From JBCBKU01 sp038521345 (lineage in GTDB: Bacteria > Pseudomonadota > Alphaproteobacteria > Rhodobacterales > Rhodobacteraceae), in the NCBI GenBank assembly GCA_038521345.1, contig JBCBKU010000016.1:1-64000 (forward strand): a stretch of DNA of 64,000 nt, written 5' to 3'. Below are positions 1-9,030 of the stretch, in pieces. Under the pieces are notes generated by a model. The model ran no database searches and had not been told where the DNA came from. It saw only the letters and a program-made list of their open reading frames with translations. A program made the position numbers and the translations under genes. The number at the start of each line of letters is the position of its first letter. The first letter of the stretch is position 1.

Positions 1-437
1 GGATCGGAAAGGGATATCTCGGCGTTTGGCTTGCCCATACCGGGTTCGGCCTTCCGCTCGCGATTTATCTCTTGCGAAACTACATGGTCGGTTTGCCGCG
101 CGACATCATCGAGAACGCGCGCGTGGACGGGGCGACCGATTTCCAGATCTTCACCCGGATCATCCTCCCGCTCAGCTTCCCGGCGCTCGCGTCTTTCGCG
201 ATCTTCCAGTTCCTCTGGACTTGGAACGACCTACTTGTTGCCAAGGTATTCCTGATCGACGCCACGGGATCCACGACGGTTCTGACGAACCAGATCACCG
301 AGCTTCTGGGCACGCGCGGCGGCGACTGGGAGATTCTGGCCACCGCTGGATTCGTCAGTATCGCGCTGCCGCTGATCGTCTTTTTTGCCATGCAAAGATA
401 CCTGGTGCGCGGGCTGCTCGCCGGATCTGTCAAATAG
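1..437 (+). CDS. aglG: Alpha-glucoside ABC transporter permease AglG (5' end cut off)
   Basis: Inner-membrane permease of a sugar importer of the MalG/AglG type (CUT1 family). The reading frame is open from the first bases (codons in frame from position 3), so only the last 144 residues are here. The cytoplasmic EAA loop is clear, with the core ENARVDGATDFQIF followed by RIILP, which docks onto the ATPase; it is flanked by hydrophobic segments, and the protein ends in the usual short basic tail. aglA starts 14 bases downstream and the ATPase follows, so this is the end of an aglEFGAK-type operon for maltose, trehalose or sucrose-like alpha-glucosides. The name rests on this context; the exact substrate is inferred. 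Confidence 0.85.
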   Translation, partial: IGKGYLGVWLAHTGFGLPLAIYLLRNYMVGLPRDIIENARVDGATDFQIFTRIILPLSFPALASFAIFQFLWTWNDLLVAKVFLIDATGSTTVLTNQITELLGTRGGDWEILATAGFVSIALPLIVFFAMQRYLVRGLLAGSVK

Positions 438-451
438 AGGAACACCGTCCG

Positions 452-2113
452 ATGAACCTTCTCACACCCAGTGTGCAGAGCGCCACGGAAACACCGGTCG
501 ACAAGGATTGGTGGCGTGGCGCGGTCATCTACCAGATCTACCCGCGCTCGTTTCAGGATTCGAACGGGGACGGGATCGGCGATCTGGCTGGGATCATCCA
601 CCGGCTGCCCCATGTCGCGGAACTCGGTGTGGACGCGATCTGGATTTCGCCGTTCTTCACGTCGCCGATGCTGGATTTCGGCTATGACGTGTCAGACTAC
701 CGGGACGTGGATCCGATGTTCGGGACTTTGGGTGATTTCGACGCCTTGGTTGCCCGGGCCCATGAGCTTGGCCTAAAGGTGCTGATCGATCTGGTTCTGA
801 GCCACACTTCGGATCTGCATCCGTGGTTCAAGGAATCCCGGTCCTCTAAGGAAAACGCCAAGTCCGACTGGTATGTCTGGGCCGATCCCAAGCCCGATGG
901 AACGCCGCCTACGAATTGGCTGTCGATCTTTGGCGGTCCCGCATGGGAGTGGGACGGCGAACGCATGCAGTACTATCTGCACAATTTCCTGAAAGAACAG
1001 CCGGACCTGAACCTGCACAACCCGGATGTTCAGCAAGAGCTTCTGGATGTCGTGCGTTTTTGGTTGGATCGCGGCGTCGACGGCTTCCGGCTCGACACGA
1101 TCAACTTCTACTTTCACGACCCGAAACTGCGGGACAACCCAGCGCTGTTGCCGGACGAGATCAACGACGAGATCGCACCGTCGGTGAACCCCTACAACTG
1201 GCAGAACCACCTCTATGACAAGAACCAGCCCGAGAACCTCGACTTTCTGAGGCGGTTCCGTGCGGTCTTGGACGAATACCCGGCGGCGACCGCCGTTGGC
1301 GAGGTCGGAGACGCGCAGCAGGGCCTTGAGATCCAGGCGGCCTACACGTCGGGCGGCGACAAGGTTCACATGTGCTATGGCTTCGACTTTCTTTCCGGCA
1401 GTAATCTGACCGGCAGCCGGGTGGCCGAAGTGTTGAACGAATACGAAACCAAGGTCGGCGATGGCTGGGCCTGCTGGGCGTTTTCGAACCACGATGTGGT
1501 GCGCCACGCTTCGCGCTGGAACCTCGGCGAAGATGCCACCCGGGTCTATGCAGCGCTTCTTCTCAGTCTCCGCGGCACGATCTGCCTTTACCAGGGCGAA
1601 GAACTGGGGCTGACCGAAGCCTATGTGGCCTTCGAAGACTTGCAGGATCCCTATGGCATTCGGTTCTGGCCCAAGTTCCGCGGTCGGGACGGGTGCCGTA
1701 CGCCGATCCCTTGGGTTACCGACAATCAGAACGGCGGCTTCAGCGATGGAAAGCCGTGGTTGCCGATGGCGATGGAGCATCTGTCACGGTCGGTCGCAGC
1801 GCAGGTCGGCGACAGTGCGTCAACGCTTGCCTTCTACAAAGCCATGATCAGGTTCCGGCAGGCTTCTCCGGCGCTGCAAAAGGGGGACATCACCCTCGTG
1901 GCCGCGCGGCAGGACTATCTCGCGTTCACCCGCACGCATGAAGGACGGACCATCTTCTGTGCCTTCAACCTTTCGAATGCGGCGCAACCTGCCGCGGTTC
2001 CAGAGGGCGAATGGACGGCCGAAACGGCCAACCCTTTCAATCCGGTCGTTGGCGATAATGGCGTGATGCTTCCGCCTTACGAGGCCTATTTCGCATGGAA
2101 ACAAGAGAGCTGA
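452..2113 (+). CDS. aglA: Alpha-glucosidase, GH13 family
   Basis: Cytoplasmic glycoside hydrolase of 553 residues that splits imported alpha-glucosides into glucose. All four GH13 signature regions are visible: region I (DLVLSH), region II (GFRLDTI, nucleophile Asp215), region III (GEVGD, acid/base Glu284) and region IV (FSNHD, Asp348). The N-terminus reads WWRGAVIYQIYPRSF, the standard opening of oligo-1,6-glucosidase and alpha-glucosidase proteins. The frame stays open far upstream, but ATG 452 lies just after the aglG stop and puts the catalytic barrel at the right distance from the start. It sits between the permease and the ATPase of the same uptake system, the known agl order of rhizobia and rhodobacters. 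No signal peptide is seen. Confidence 0.93.
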   Translation: MNLLTPSVQSATETPVDKDWWRGAVIYQIYPRSFQDSNGDGIGDLAGIIHRLPHVAELGVDAIWISPFFTSPMLDFGYDVSDYRDVDPMFGTLGDFDALVARAHELGLKVLIDLVLSHTSDLHPWFKESRSSKENAKSDWYVWADPKPDGTPPTNWLSIFGGPAWEWDGERMQYYLHNFLKEQPDLNLHNPDVQQELLDVVRFWLDRGVDGFRLDTINFYFHDPKLRDNPALLPDEINDEIAPSVNPYNWQNHLYDKNQPENLDFLRRFRAVLDEYPAATAVGEVGDAQQGLEIQAAYTSGGDKVHMCYGFDFLSGSNLTGSRVAEVLNEYETKVGDGWACWAFSNHDVVRHASRWNLGEDATRVYAALLLSLRGTICLYQGEELGLTEAYVAFEDLQDPYGIRFWPKFRGRDGCRTPIPWVTDNQNGGFSDGKPWLPMAMEHLSRSVAAQVGDSASTLAFYKAMIRFRQASPALQKGDITLVAARQDYLAFTRTHEGRTIFCAFNLSNAAQPAAVPEGEWTAETANPFNPVVGDNGVMLPPYEAYFAWKQES

Positions 2114-2141
2114 GCCGAGGAGCCGGCCGGGAGGAGAGACT

Positions 2142-3254
2142 ATGGCCAACCTGAAAATGACAGCGGTCGGCAAGGCCTATGGCGGCACGGTCGAGGTCCT
2201 GAAAGACATCAACCTCGACATTCAGACTGGAGAACTGGTCGTCTTCGTCGGCCCATCCGGCTGCGGAAAGTCCACGCTCTTGCGTATGGTTGCGGGGCTT
2301 GAGCGGATCACGTCGGGTACGCTTGAGATCGACGGAACCGTGGTCAACGATGTGCCGCCGTCCGAGCGGGGTATCGCCATGGTGTTCCAGTCCTATGCGC
2401 TTTATCCGCACATGACCGTCTACGACAACATGGCCTTTGCACTTCGGTTGGCGCGCGTTCCAGAGGCCGAGATTCGTGAAAAGGTCACTTCGGCTGCGGA
2501 AAAGCTGCAGCTTGGTCCCTATCTCGACCGGTTGCCCAAGGCTCTATCGGGCGGTCAGCGCCAGCGGGTGGCGATCGGTCGGTCGATCGTGCGGGATCCC
2601 AAGGTGTACCTCTTCGACGAACCGCTCTCGAACCTCGATGCGGCGCTGCGGGTCGCGACCCGGATCGAGATTGCTCAGCTTAAAGAGGCGATGCCGGACT
2701 CGACGATGATCTATGTGACCCATGATCAGGTCGAGGCAATGACATTGGCAAGCCGGATCGTGGTTCTGGCGAACAAAGGCATCGCGCAGGTGGGCACCCC
2801 GCTTGAGCTCTACGAGACTCCGAACAGCGAGTTCGTGGCCCAGTTCATCGGATCGCCAGCCATGAACCTCTTGCCTGGCGAGATCGTTGAGACGGGTGCA
2901 CAGACCGCCGTGCGGCTGGACGGTGGCGGAACGGTCATCTCAGGCATCGCGAGTCGCGATTCGGACCGCGGCCTCCGGGTCAATGTCGGGATCCGGCCCG
3001 AAGACTGCGTTGAAACCGATGGCGATGACTTTGCCTTCGAAGGGAAGGTGGGCATCGTCGAGGCCCTTGGCGAGGTGACGCTTCTCTACTTCGAGACACC
3101 CCAAGGCTCCGAGCCGGTGATCGCGAAACTGACCGGTATTCACCATGAGTTGCGCGGGAAATCCGTGCGGCTCAGCGCGGACCCGGCAAAGGTCCATATC
3201 TTCTCGAATGGTGTTTCGCTGCTCTACCGTGACGGAGAACGCCGCGCCGCCTGA
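2142..3254 (+). CDS. aglK: Alpha-glucoside ABC transporter ATP-binding protein AglK
   Basis: MalK/UgpC-type ATPase of 370 residues that powers the AglFG permease. Walker A GPSGCGKST is at residues 37-45, the signature LSGGQ at 135-139, and the Walker B end with Asp159-Glu160 in YLFDEP; a switch histidine follows in VTHDQ. The C-terminal third (from about residue 240) is the regulatory TOBE/OB domain of this subfamily, with the typical GIRPED stretch. The start is fixed by a strong ribosome binding site, GGGAGGAGAG, just upstream of ATG 2142. It follows aglA by 28 bases and ends the operon; the next gene is on the other strand. Confidence 0.93.
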   Translation: MANLKMTAVGKAYGGTVEVLKDINLDIQTGELVVFVGPSGCGKSTLLRMVAGLERITSGTLEIDGTVVNDVPPSERGIAMVFQSYALYPHMTVYDNMAFALRLARVPEAEIREKVTSAAEKLQLGPYLDRLPKALSGGQRQRVAIGRSIVRDPKVYLFDEPLSNLDAALRVATRIEIAQLKEAMPDSTMIYVTHDQVEAMTLASRIVVLANKGIAQVGTPLELYETPNSEFVAQFIGSPAMNLLPGEIVETGAQTAVRLDGGGTVISGIASRDSDRGLRVNVGIRPEDCVETDGDDFAFEGKVGIVEALGEVTLLYFETPQGSEPVIAKLTGIHHELRGKSVRLSADPAKVHIFSNGVSLLYRDGERRAA

Positions 3255-3299
3255 CCCGGCGGGCAGGACCGCTTGTGCCGCTGCGCGGTTCGGCTGGCC

Positions 3300-4517
3300 C
3301 TATGGCCGGCTGGCAGCGATCGCGAGACCCTTGATAATGGCCGTCAGGGCGTCGCCCTTGTCGATCCGGGCGTCCGGGAAGGCGGCCCGGATGCTTGCGC
3401 TCACCCCAGACATCAGGCTTGACCCTCCGACAAGCACGATGCGCTGAATGTCGGGCGGTGTCAGACCGGCCACCGCGACCGCCTCGATGGCGGCCGAAGC
3501 GATCTCGGCTGCGACGCCGGATAGAACCCGATCGAGGTCAGCGCGTTCAAGCGGAGCGCGGAATCCCGCTTCCACGAAGCCAAGGCCCACCCCATCGGTC
3601 GCGCCGCTGTTTGCGGCGATCTTCGCGCCCTCGACCGCATGGGCGATCTCGTGTGCCAGTTCGTGTTCGAGGACCGCCTCCAGACGCCGCCACGGCCGCC
3701 GATCAACCGCCTGCCTGGCCATTTCTGCCACCGATTGCCGGGTCTTCGAGGTGTACTGAAAGGGGATCTTCTCCCATGTGGCCAGTTCGTGAAAGAGCGC
3801 TCGCGGAGCTTGCGTCGTGCCTGCGCCGAATGTCTGGCGAAGCTCGGTCCCGAGCCCGAGGCCGGGCATGACCCGGTCGAGGTTGAGCAGGCGGTCGAAA
3901 TCCGTGCCCCCTAACCGGATGCCATAGTTCGCGACAACGGTTATGTCCGCTCCGGTACCGCGGAACACGGCGTAGTCGGACGTGCCGCCGCCGATATCGA
4001 CGACAAGACCATGACCGGCGTCGACGCCGCCTGAAGCAAGGGCTGCCGCCGCCGGTTCGGTCAGGACATCCACCTCACGGAAACCCGCCCGCGCGTAGGC
4101 TTCGCGCAAGTCGCGCTCGGCCTGGGCGTTGTAGTCGGGGTTCCGGCTGTGGAAGCGGACCGGCCGCCCCGACAGGACGCGGTCATAGGAGATGCCCGCT
4201 GCGGCCTCGGCATTTTCCTTGATCCACGCAAGGTAGGCCGCAATGACATCAAGCAGGGTGGTGCGTTGGCCGCCAAGAACCCGGTTTTCCCGCAACAGCG
4301 GTTGACCAAGGACGGATTTCAGAGCCCGCAGGAACCGTCCGTCACGCCCCTCGATCAGGGCGTCGACCGCATCGTGGCCAAAAAGGACCTCATCCGAATA
4401 GGGATCAAAGAACAGCGCGGTGGGCGCAGTCGTCTCGCCTCTTTGCAGGGTCAGAACGGTTCCACTTGCCGCAACGCCGGTGTTCGACGTGCCGAAATCC
4501 ACTGCCAAGCGTGCCAT
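3300..4517 (-). CDS. YegD-like Hsp70-family protein
   Basis: A 405-residue actin-fold ATPase of the Hsp70 superfamily resembling E. coli YegD. The phosphate-1 loop DFGTSNTGVA begins at residue 7, phosphate-2 is in VVDIGGGTSDYAVF, and the adenosine-site motif IVLVGGSSLM lies near the C-terminus. At about 405 residues it has the nucleotide-binding domain but no canonical Hsp70 substrate-binding domain and lid, as in YegD. It is downstream of dctM on the same strand (gap of 65 bases), so it could share the TRAP transcript; that link is inferred. It converges with aglK. The client of YegD proteins is not known, so no precise role is claimed. Confidence 0.82.
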   Translation of the reverse strand: MARLAVDFGTSNTGVAASGTVLTLQRGETTAPTALFFDPYSDEVLFGHDAVDALIEGRDGRFLRALKSVLGQPLLRENRVLGGQRTTLLDVIAAYLAWIKENAEAAAGISYDRVLSGRPVRFHSRNPDYNAQAERDLREAYARAGFREVDVLTEPAAAALASGGVDAGHGLVVDIGGGTSDYAVFRGTGADITVVANYGIRLGGTDFDRLLNLDRVMPGLGLGTELRQTFGAGTTQAPRALFHELATWEKIPFQYTSKTRQSVAEMARQAVDRRPWRRLEAVLEHELAHEIAHAVEGAKIAANSGATDGVGLGFVEAGFRAPLERADLDRVLSGVAAEIASAAIEAVAVAGLTPPDIQRIVLVGGSSLMSGVSASIRAAFPDARIDKGDALTAIIKGLAIAASRP

Positions 4518-4582
4518 GCTGCCCGCGCCTTCGAATTGGGAAGGCGCCGCACTTAGACTCGGCTCGTCAGTGCGTCAAGCGG

Positions 4583-6028
4583 CTAGACCAGCGAGGGCAG
4601 CCAAAGGACGATCCCGGGGAAGGCGACGAGCAGCGCAATGGTGATCGCATCGGCGATGAAGAAGGGCGTGACACCGCGGAACACGTCCTGCACCGAAAGA
4701 TCGTCGCGGACGCCGGCGACCACGAAGCAGTTCAGGCCGATCGGCGGCGTGATCAGGCAAAACTCGGCCATCTTCACTACGAGGATGCCAAACCAGATCG
4801 CGCAGAGCGGGCCCGACATGCCGAAAGCGGCCTCTTCAGCCGACACATTCAGCCCGCCGTTCAAGGCCATGACGGCCGGAAAGACGACCGGAAGTGTCAA
4901 AAGCAGCATCCCGATCGCGTCCATGAACATGCCAAGAACCGCGTAGGCCAGAAGGATCATGATCAGCGTTAGCATCGGCGATTGCTCGAGCCCGGTGATC
5001 CAGTCGGAGAACGCGCCCGGCAGATCGGCAAAGCCGAGAAACCGGACATAGATCAGGACACCCCAGATGATCGTGAAGATCATGGCCGACAGCTTGGCCG
5101 TCTCCAGAAGGGCAGACTTCAGCTCGGCCCAGGACATGCCGCGGATAAGCGCCATCACGAGCACGACAAAGGCGCCCAACGCGCCGCCCTCGGTTGGCGT
5201 ACCCCACGCATCGCCGCCGAAAGGGATGGCGATGGTTCGGCCCGCGAGCGTGATCTCGGCGGGGATCGGGTTGTAGACAAAAAAGAGGATGATGATGACG
5301 ACAAAGAAGATCGGAAAAGCGGGCAGGAGCGAGGCAAAGCGTTGGCCCCAGGTAAAACCGCCGACCGGGGGACCGAGCTTCTTCCACGCCAGTGCGAGAC
5401 CCACGATGATCGCGCCATAGACAAAGGCCGAGAACATGCCCGGGATGAATCCCGCGAGGAGCAGCTTGCCCACGTCCTGCTCGACGATGATCGCATAGAT
5501 GACGAGGATGGCCGAGGGCGGGATCAGGGACGCTAGCGTGCCCCCTGCCGCGACCACGCCCGCGGCGAAGCGTTTGTCGTAGCCGATCTTCAGCATTTCC
5601 GGGATGGCGACACGGGCAAAGACGGCGGCCGTTGCGACCGAAGCGCCCGAGACGGCTGCGAACCCCGCGGTCGCGAAGACCGACGAGACCGCGAGCCCCC
5701 CCGGCAGCCAGCCAAGCCACCGCTTGGCCGCTTCAAAAAGGGCCCGGGTCAGGCCCGCGTAATAGGCAAGGTATCCGATCAAAATAAAGGTTGGGATCAG
5801 GGACAGGGCTTGGGAGGCGACCTTGGAATGTGGCACCTGGCCTGCGGTCTTGGCCGCGATCTCGAGCGCCCAGCCGAACTCGGCGGGGTCGTAGCCTTTT
5901 CGTGCCCAAAAGATCCAGAGAAGGCCCACGACGCCCGCAATGGCGGCCGCGAAGGCGACCCGCATGCCAAGGATCACGAGGACGAGAAGTCCTCCGGTCA
6001 CCCAGAGACCAATTTCGAGACTATCCAT
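4583..6028 (-). CDS. dctM: TRAP transporter large permease, DctM family
   Basis: Large membrane subunit (481 residues, about a dozen hydrophobic helices) of a tripartite ATP-independent periplasmic transporter that moves an organic acid with sodium. The conserved DctM blocks are present: GFAAVSGASVATAAVF, GGTLASLIPPSAILVIYA, and the late CLITPPIGLNCFVVAG. It is about 50 residues longer than the commonest DctM proteins; the extra length lies in the N-terminal third and around residues 225-275. It follows dctQ by 45 bases in the dctP-dctQ-dctM order. Substrate cannot be read from the permease. Confidence 0.92.
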   Translation of the reverse strand: MDSLEIGLWVTGGLLVLVILGMRVAFAAAIAGVVGLLWIFWARKGYDPAEFGWALEIAAKTAGQVPHSKVASQALSLIPTFILIGYLAYYAGLTRALFEAAKRWLGWLPGGLAVSSVFATAGFAAVSGASVATAAVFARVAIPEMLKIGYDKRFAAGVVAAGGTLASLIPPSAILVIYAIIVEQDVGKLLLAGFIPGMFSAFVYGAIIVGLALAWKKLGPPVGGFTWGQRFASLLPAFPIFFVVIIILFFVYNPIPAEITLAGRTIAIPFGGDAWGTPTEGGALGAFVVLVMALIRGMSWAELKSALLETAKLSAMIFTIIWGVLIYVRFLGFADLPGAFSDWITGLEQSPMLTLIMILLAYAVLGMFMDAIGMLLLTLPVVFPAVMALNGGLNVSAEEAAFGMSGPLCAIWFGILVVKMAEFCLITPPIGLNCFVVAGVRDDLSVQDVFRGVTPFFIADAITIALLVAFPGIVLWLPSLV

Positions 6029-6073
6029 GGCACCCGGGAGATTTGCGGACTTGGACCAAGATGAAGGCAGGCG

Positions 6074-6703
6074 TCATTCGCGCGAACCTACCGTTTCGGC
6101 TTCGCGGGCGGCGATTTCGGCGGCGCTCTCGATGAGCGGCACGGCGACGGGCCGGTCGGTCCCGGTGGCCAGCGCGCGGGTATAGCCCCAGAGCTGCAGC
6201 ACAAGGCGGAAACAGAGAATGGTGAACGCAACCGGTGCGACCAGCTTGGCGGGCCAGATGGGCAGACCGATATCCATGGAACTGTCGCGGGACCAAAGGG
6301 GGGCCGCAAAGTCAAAACTTCTTTGGAAATGGGCCCAGGATCCCCAGACGATCAAGATCATTACGGCGAGAATCAGGAATGTGGTCAGCCATTCCGCCGC
6401 CCATAGGGCCCGTCCGCGAAGTGCCCCCACCAAGAGGTCCATGCGGATATGCCCACCGGTGCGCTGAGTCAGCGAGATTCCGAGGAACGCGATGAGCGGC
6501 ATCGCCTGTTCGATCCAGTCCACGTAGCCGGGCAGGGGAGCATTGAAGAAGTTCCGGCCGCCCACCGAAAACACAGCGAGAAACATCAAACCGAAGACGG
6601 CAAGGCCCGCAAGCACGGCCATAGCCGTTTCGAGCCGTCCGAGGGCTCGGTCCAGACGGCTGAGAATCGAGCCGTCAGTCAGGATTGAGGCAGTGCCGGC
6701 CAT
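6074..6703 (-). CDS. dctQ: TRAP transporter small permease, DctQ family
   Basis: Small membrane subunit of the TRAP transporter, 209 residues with four hydrophobic segments (about residues 28-50, 63-80, 105-125 and 155-175). The family signature around FLGISLTQRTGGHIRMDLL is visible. The frame extends upstream, but ATG 6703 places the first helix normally and leaves 38 bases after the dctP stop. It bridges the binding protein and DctM in the membrane. Gene order and sizes fit one transcript of dctP, dctQ and dctM. Confidence 0.88.
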   Translation of the reverse strand: MAGTASILTDGSILSRLDRALGRLETAMAVLAGLAVFGLMFLAVFSVGGRNFFNAPLPGYVDWIEQAMPLIAFLGISLTQRTGGHIRMDLLVGALRGRALWAAEWLTTFLILAVMILIVWGSWAHFQRSFDFAAPLWSRDSSMDIGLPIWPAKLVAPVAFTILCFRLVLQLWGYTRALATGTDRPVAVPLIESAAEIAAREAETVGSRE

Positions 6704-6741
6704 GGTAAACGGCCGCCGCACGGGGCGGCGGCCGATGGGTC

Positions 6742-7752
6742 TTACATGCTGTCTGCGATCATGCCGGAGACGAGGTCGTAGAGATCCTGGCCCGGAACGC
6801 CCTTGGCCTCCATGTCGGCAAGCCATGCCTCAAGCGCCGGCACGGCGGCGGCTTCGCGGAAGGCGGCCAGTTCGTCATCCGAGAAGGTGATCCGGGAAAT
6901 ACCCATCTCGTCGAGTTTCGGACCCCAGGCAGCCATGGTCTGGTCGTTGTAGTAGCTGACGTAATAGTCGAGCGCTTCGTCGACCGAGCTCAGGAGTGCC
7001 TCGCGATTGGCATCCGACAGATCGGCAAGCGCATCGGTATTGACCACGACCGGGCAGTTGACCGTGCCCGGGTTCATGTTGGTCGTCCACCACTCGCCGC
7101 CCTCGACCGTGCCGAAGGACATGTGAGCATGGGGCGCGAAGCTGACGGCCTGAACCGTACCGTTGTCCAGCGACTGGCGAACTTCGGTGGCCGACATCGA
7201 GGTCGGTACTGCGCCGATGGCTTCCATCGCAGCGCCGATCCCGCCGGTTGCCCGCACGGCCATGCCTTCGAAATCCGCAAGCGCGGCCGGGGCATCGCCC
7301 TTGCCGACAAAGTTGTACTGGGGCAGCGGCGACGGCATCAGAAGCGTCGCGTTCCAGCGACCGAGATCTGCTTGCGCAGCCGGATGCGCGTAAACCGCCT
7401 GGCTGATCTCGCGTTCCTGCTCGAGCGTGGTCACGCCGAGGAACGGCAATTCAAGAACGGTGATCGAGGGGTTCTTGTCGGGGTGATAGCCGGCGCAGAA
7501 CTGGGCCATTTCAAAGGCGCCGATCGAGATTCCGTCGAGGTTCTCGCGATTGTTCGATAGACCTCCATAAGAGATGTTGAGGGTAAAGTCGCCGCCGGTC
7601 TTTTCGGCGACAAGCTCTGCGAGCTTCTCGACATGTTCGGTGAAGGCGCGGCGCTGGCCCCAGAGCGAAACGTTCCATTCGGTGGCCATGGCTTCGCCAG
7701 CGAAAGATGCCACAAGGGCAATGGCGGCCGTCCGGCCGAGAAGTGTGGTCAT
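6742..7752 (-). CDS. dctP: TRAP transporter substrate-binding protein, DctP family
   Basis: Periplasmic binding protein of 336 residues. ATG 7752 is preceded by GGGAGGACACCCGC, a good ribosome binding site, and opens a signal peptide ending at AMATEW. The DctP fold is supported by the central GMAVRATGG stretch, where the conserved arginine that grips the carboxylate of the ligand normally sits, and by the long helix near the end. The gene heads the minus-strand TRAP operon. The ligand is probably a carboxylate, but which one (C4-dicarboxylate, keto acid, sulfonate or other) cannot be told from the sequence. Confidence 0.9.
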   Translation of the reverse strand: MTTLLGRTAAIALVASFAGEAMATEWNVSLWGQRRAFTEHVEKLAELVAEKTGGDFTLNISYGGLSNNRENLDGISIGAFEMAQFCAGYHPDKNPSITVLELPFLGVTTLEQEREISQAVYAHPAAQADLGRWNATLLMPSPLPQYNFVGKGDAPAALADFEGMAVRATGGIGAAMEAIGAVPTSMSATEVRQSLDNGTVQAVSFAPHAHMSFGTVEGGEWWTTNMNPGTVNCPVVVNTDALADLSDANREALLSSVDEALDYYVSYYNDQTMAAWGPKLDEMGISRITFSDDELAAFREAAAVPALEAWLADMEAKGVPGQDLYDLVSGMIADSM

Positions 7753-7920
7753 GCGGGTGTCCTCCCAGACAAGTGTTTTGTTCTGCCGCGGGAGACTAGG
7801 GCGTTCGAGGCGGCTTGCCAACCGGCGTGCCTGCCGGGCGGGACACGTGGCCGGTCGGAGCGCGGGGTATCTGTCGAATGGTGGTGTCGCGCGCTATGCT
7901 TGTCGTGAAGGAGACGCACC

Positions 7921-8904
7921 ATGGCAGAACGGTTTCCGAGGCCGCCGGCCCCGACGGGTCTCTTCCGTTCGGTGCCTCCGGCAGTCTTTCCGGCCACCCT
8001 GGGGCTTTTGGGCCTAGGGGTGACATGGCGCGTGGCGGCGCAGACGTTCGGTCTTCCCGGGGCACTTGTCGAAGGATACCTTGGCGCCGCGACGTTGGTC
8101 TTCGTCTTTGCTGCCATCGCCTACCTGGCCAAGGTCATGCGTCGGCCCGGCGCGCTCTTGGAGGACGCCCGGACCTTGCCGGGGCGCGCGGGCCTTGCTG
8201 CCGGTGCCATGTGTACCATGCTCCTCGCCGCGGTTCTGGTTCCCTACATGCCCGGGGTGGCACGCGGTGTCCTTGCCCTTGGGCTCTCGGCGCATGTGGC
8301 CTTTGGCGTGCTGGTCGCGGTGCAGCTCTGGGCCGCAGCGCCGGAGGCCCGGCGCGCGACCCCGGCCCTGCACCTGGTCTTTGTCGGGGTGATCGTGGCG
8401 CCCTTGGCCGGCTTGCCACTTGGCTGGTCCAGCCTCTCGGTCGCGCTTCTCTGGTACGCTACGGTGGTGTCGCTGTCGCTTTGCGCGCTGACCTTGCCGG
8501 GATTTCTCCGGTCGCTGGATCCGGCGCCGCTCAGGCCGCTGCACGGCATTCATCTGGCGCCCGCCGGGCTGATCTCGGGCACCGCGCTCGCCACCGGGTT
8601 CGACGGGCTTGCTGTTGCGATGCTGGGTTGGGGAGGCGTTCTGTTTCTGGGATTGCTCATTCGGGTCAAATGGTTGACGGCGGCCGGGTTCAGCGGGTTC
8701 TGGAGCGCCTTTACGTTTCCGGTCACGGCATTCGGCGGGGCGCTGATCCTGATCTCGGCGCAGGGTGGTGGCGACGCCGCCCGGATCGCTGGTGGCGCAG
8801 TCTTGATCCTCGCGACTCTCGTGACGCTGCCCATCGCCACGCGGGTGCTTCGATCCTGGGCCGACGGATCGCTGGCCGCCCGGACCAACGCGGCCCGCGC
8901 CTGA
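7921..8904 (+). CDS. TDT/SLAC1-family transporter (TehA-like)
   Basis: Integral membrane protein of 327 residues with roughly ten hydrophobic helices, arranged like the tellurite-resistance/dicarboxylate (TDT) and SLAC1 anion channel family. Supporting blocks are the N-terminal PPAVFPATLGLLGLGV and the late FWSAFTFPVTAF, where the family has its WxxxTFP segment. It diverges from dctP with 167 bases between the starts, and has a GAAGGAGA ribosome binding site before ATG 7921. Members of this family export or channel anions such as sulfite, malate or chloride; TehA itself gives tellurite resistance when overproduced. Substrate is not assignable here. Confidence 0.78.
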   Translation: MAERFPRPPAPTGLFRSVPPAVFPATLGLLGLGVTWRVAAQTFGLPGALVEGYLGAATLVFVFAAIAYLAKVMRRPGALLEDARTLPGRAGLAAGAMCTMLLAAVLVPYMPGVARGVLALGLSAHVAFGVLVAVQLWAAAPEARRATPALHLVFVGVIVAPLAGLPLGWSSLSVALLWYATVVSLSLCALTLPGFLRSLDPAPLRPLHGIHLAPAGLISGTALATGFDGLAVAMLGWGGVLFLGLLIRVKWLTAAGFSGFWSAFTFPVTAFGGALILISAQGGGDAARIAGGAVLILATLVTLPIATRVLRSWADGSLAARTNAARA

Positions 8905-9030
8905 CCGGCCATTCCGTCCGGGAAACCGCAAAATATTGCGTCCCGGCGCGCCCATGCCACGAATTGGGCTTCCTGTTTGTGGCCTCCCGTGCAATAGGGA
9001 CGTGCCAACCGATCCCTTCCACCGGAGACG

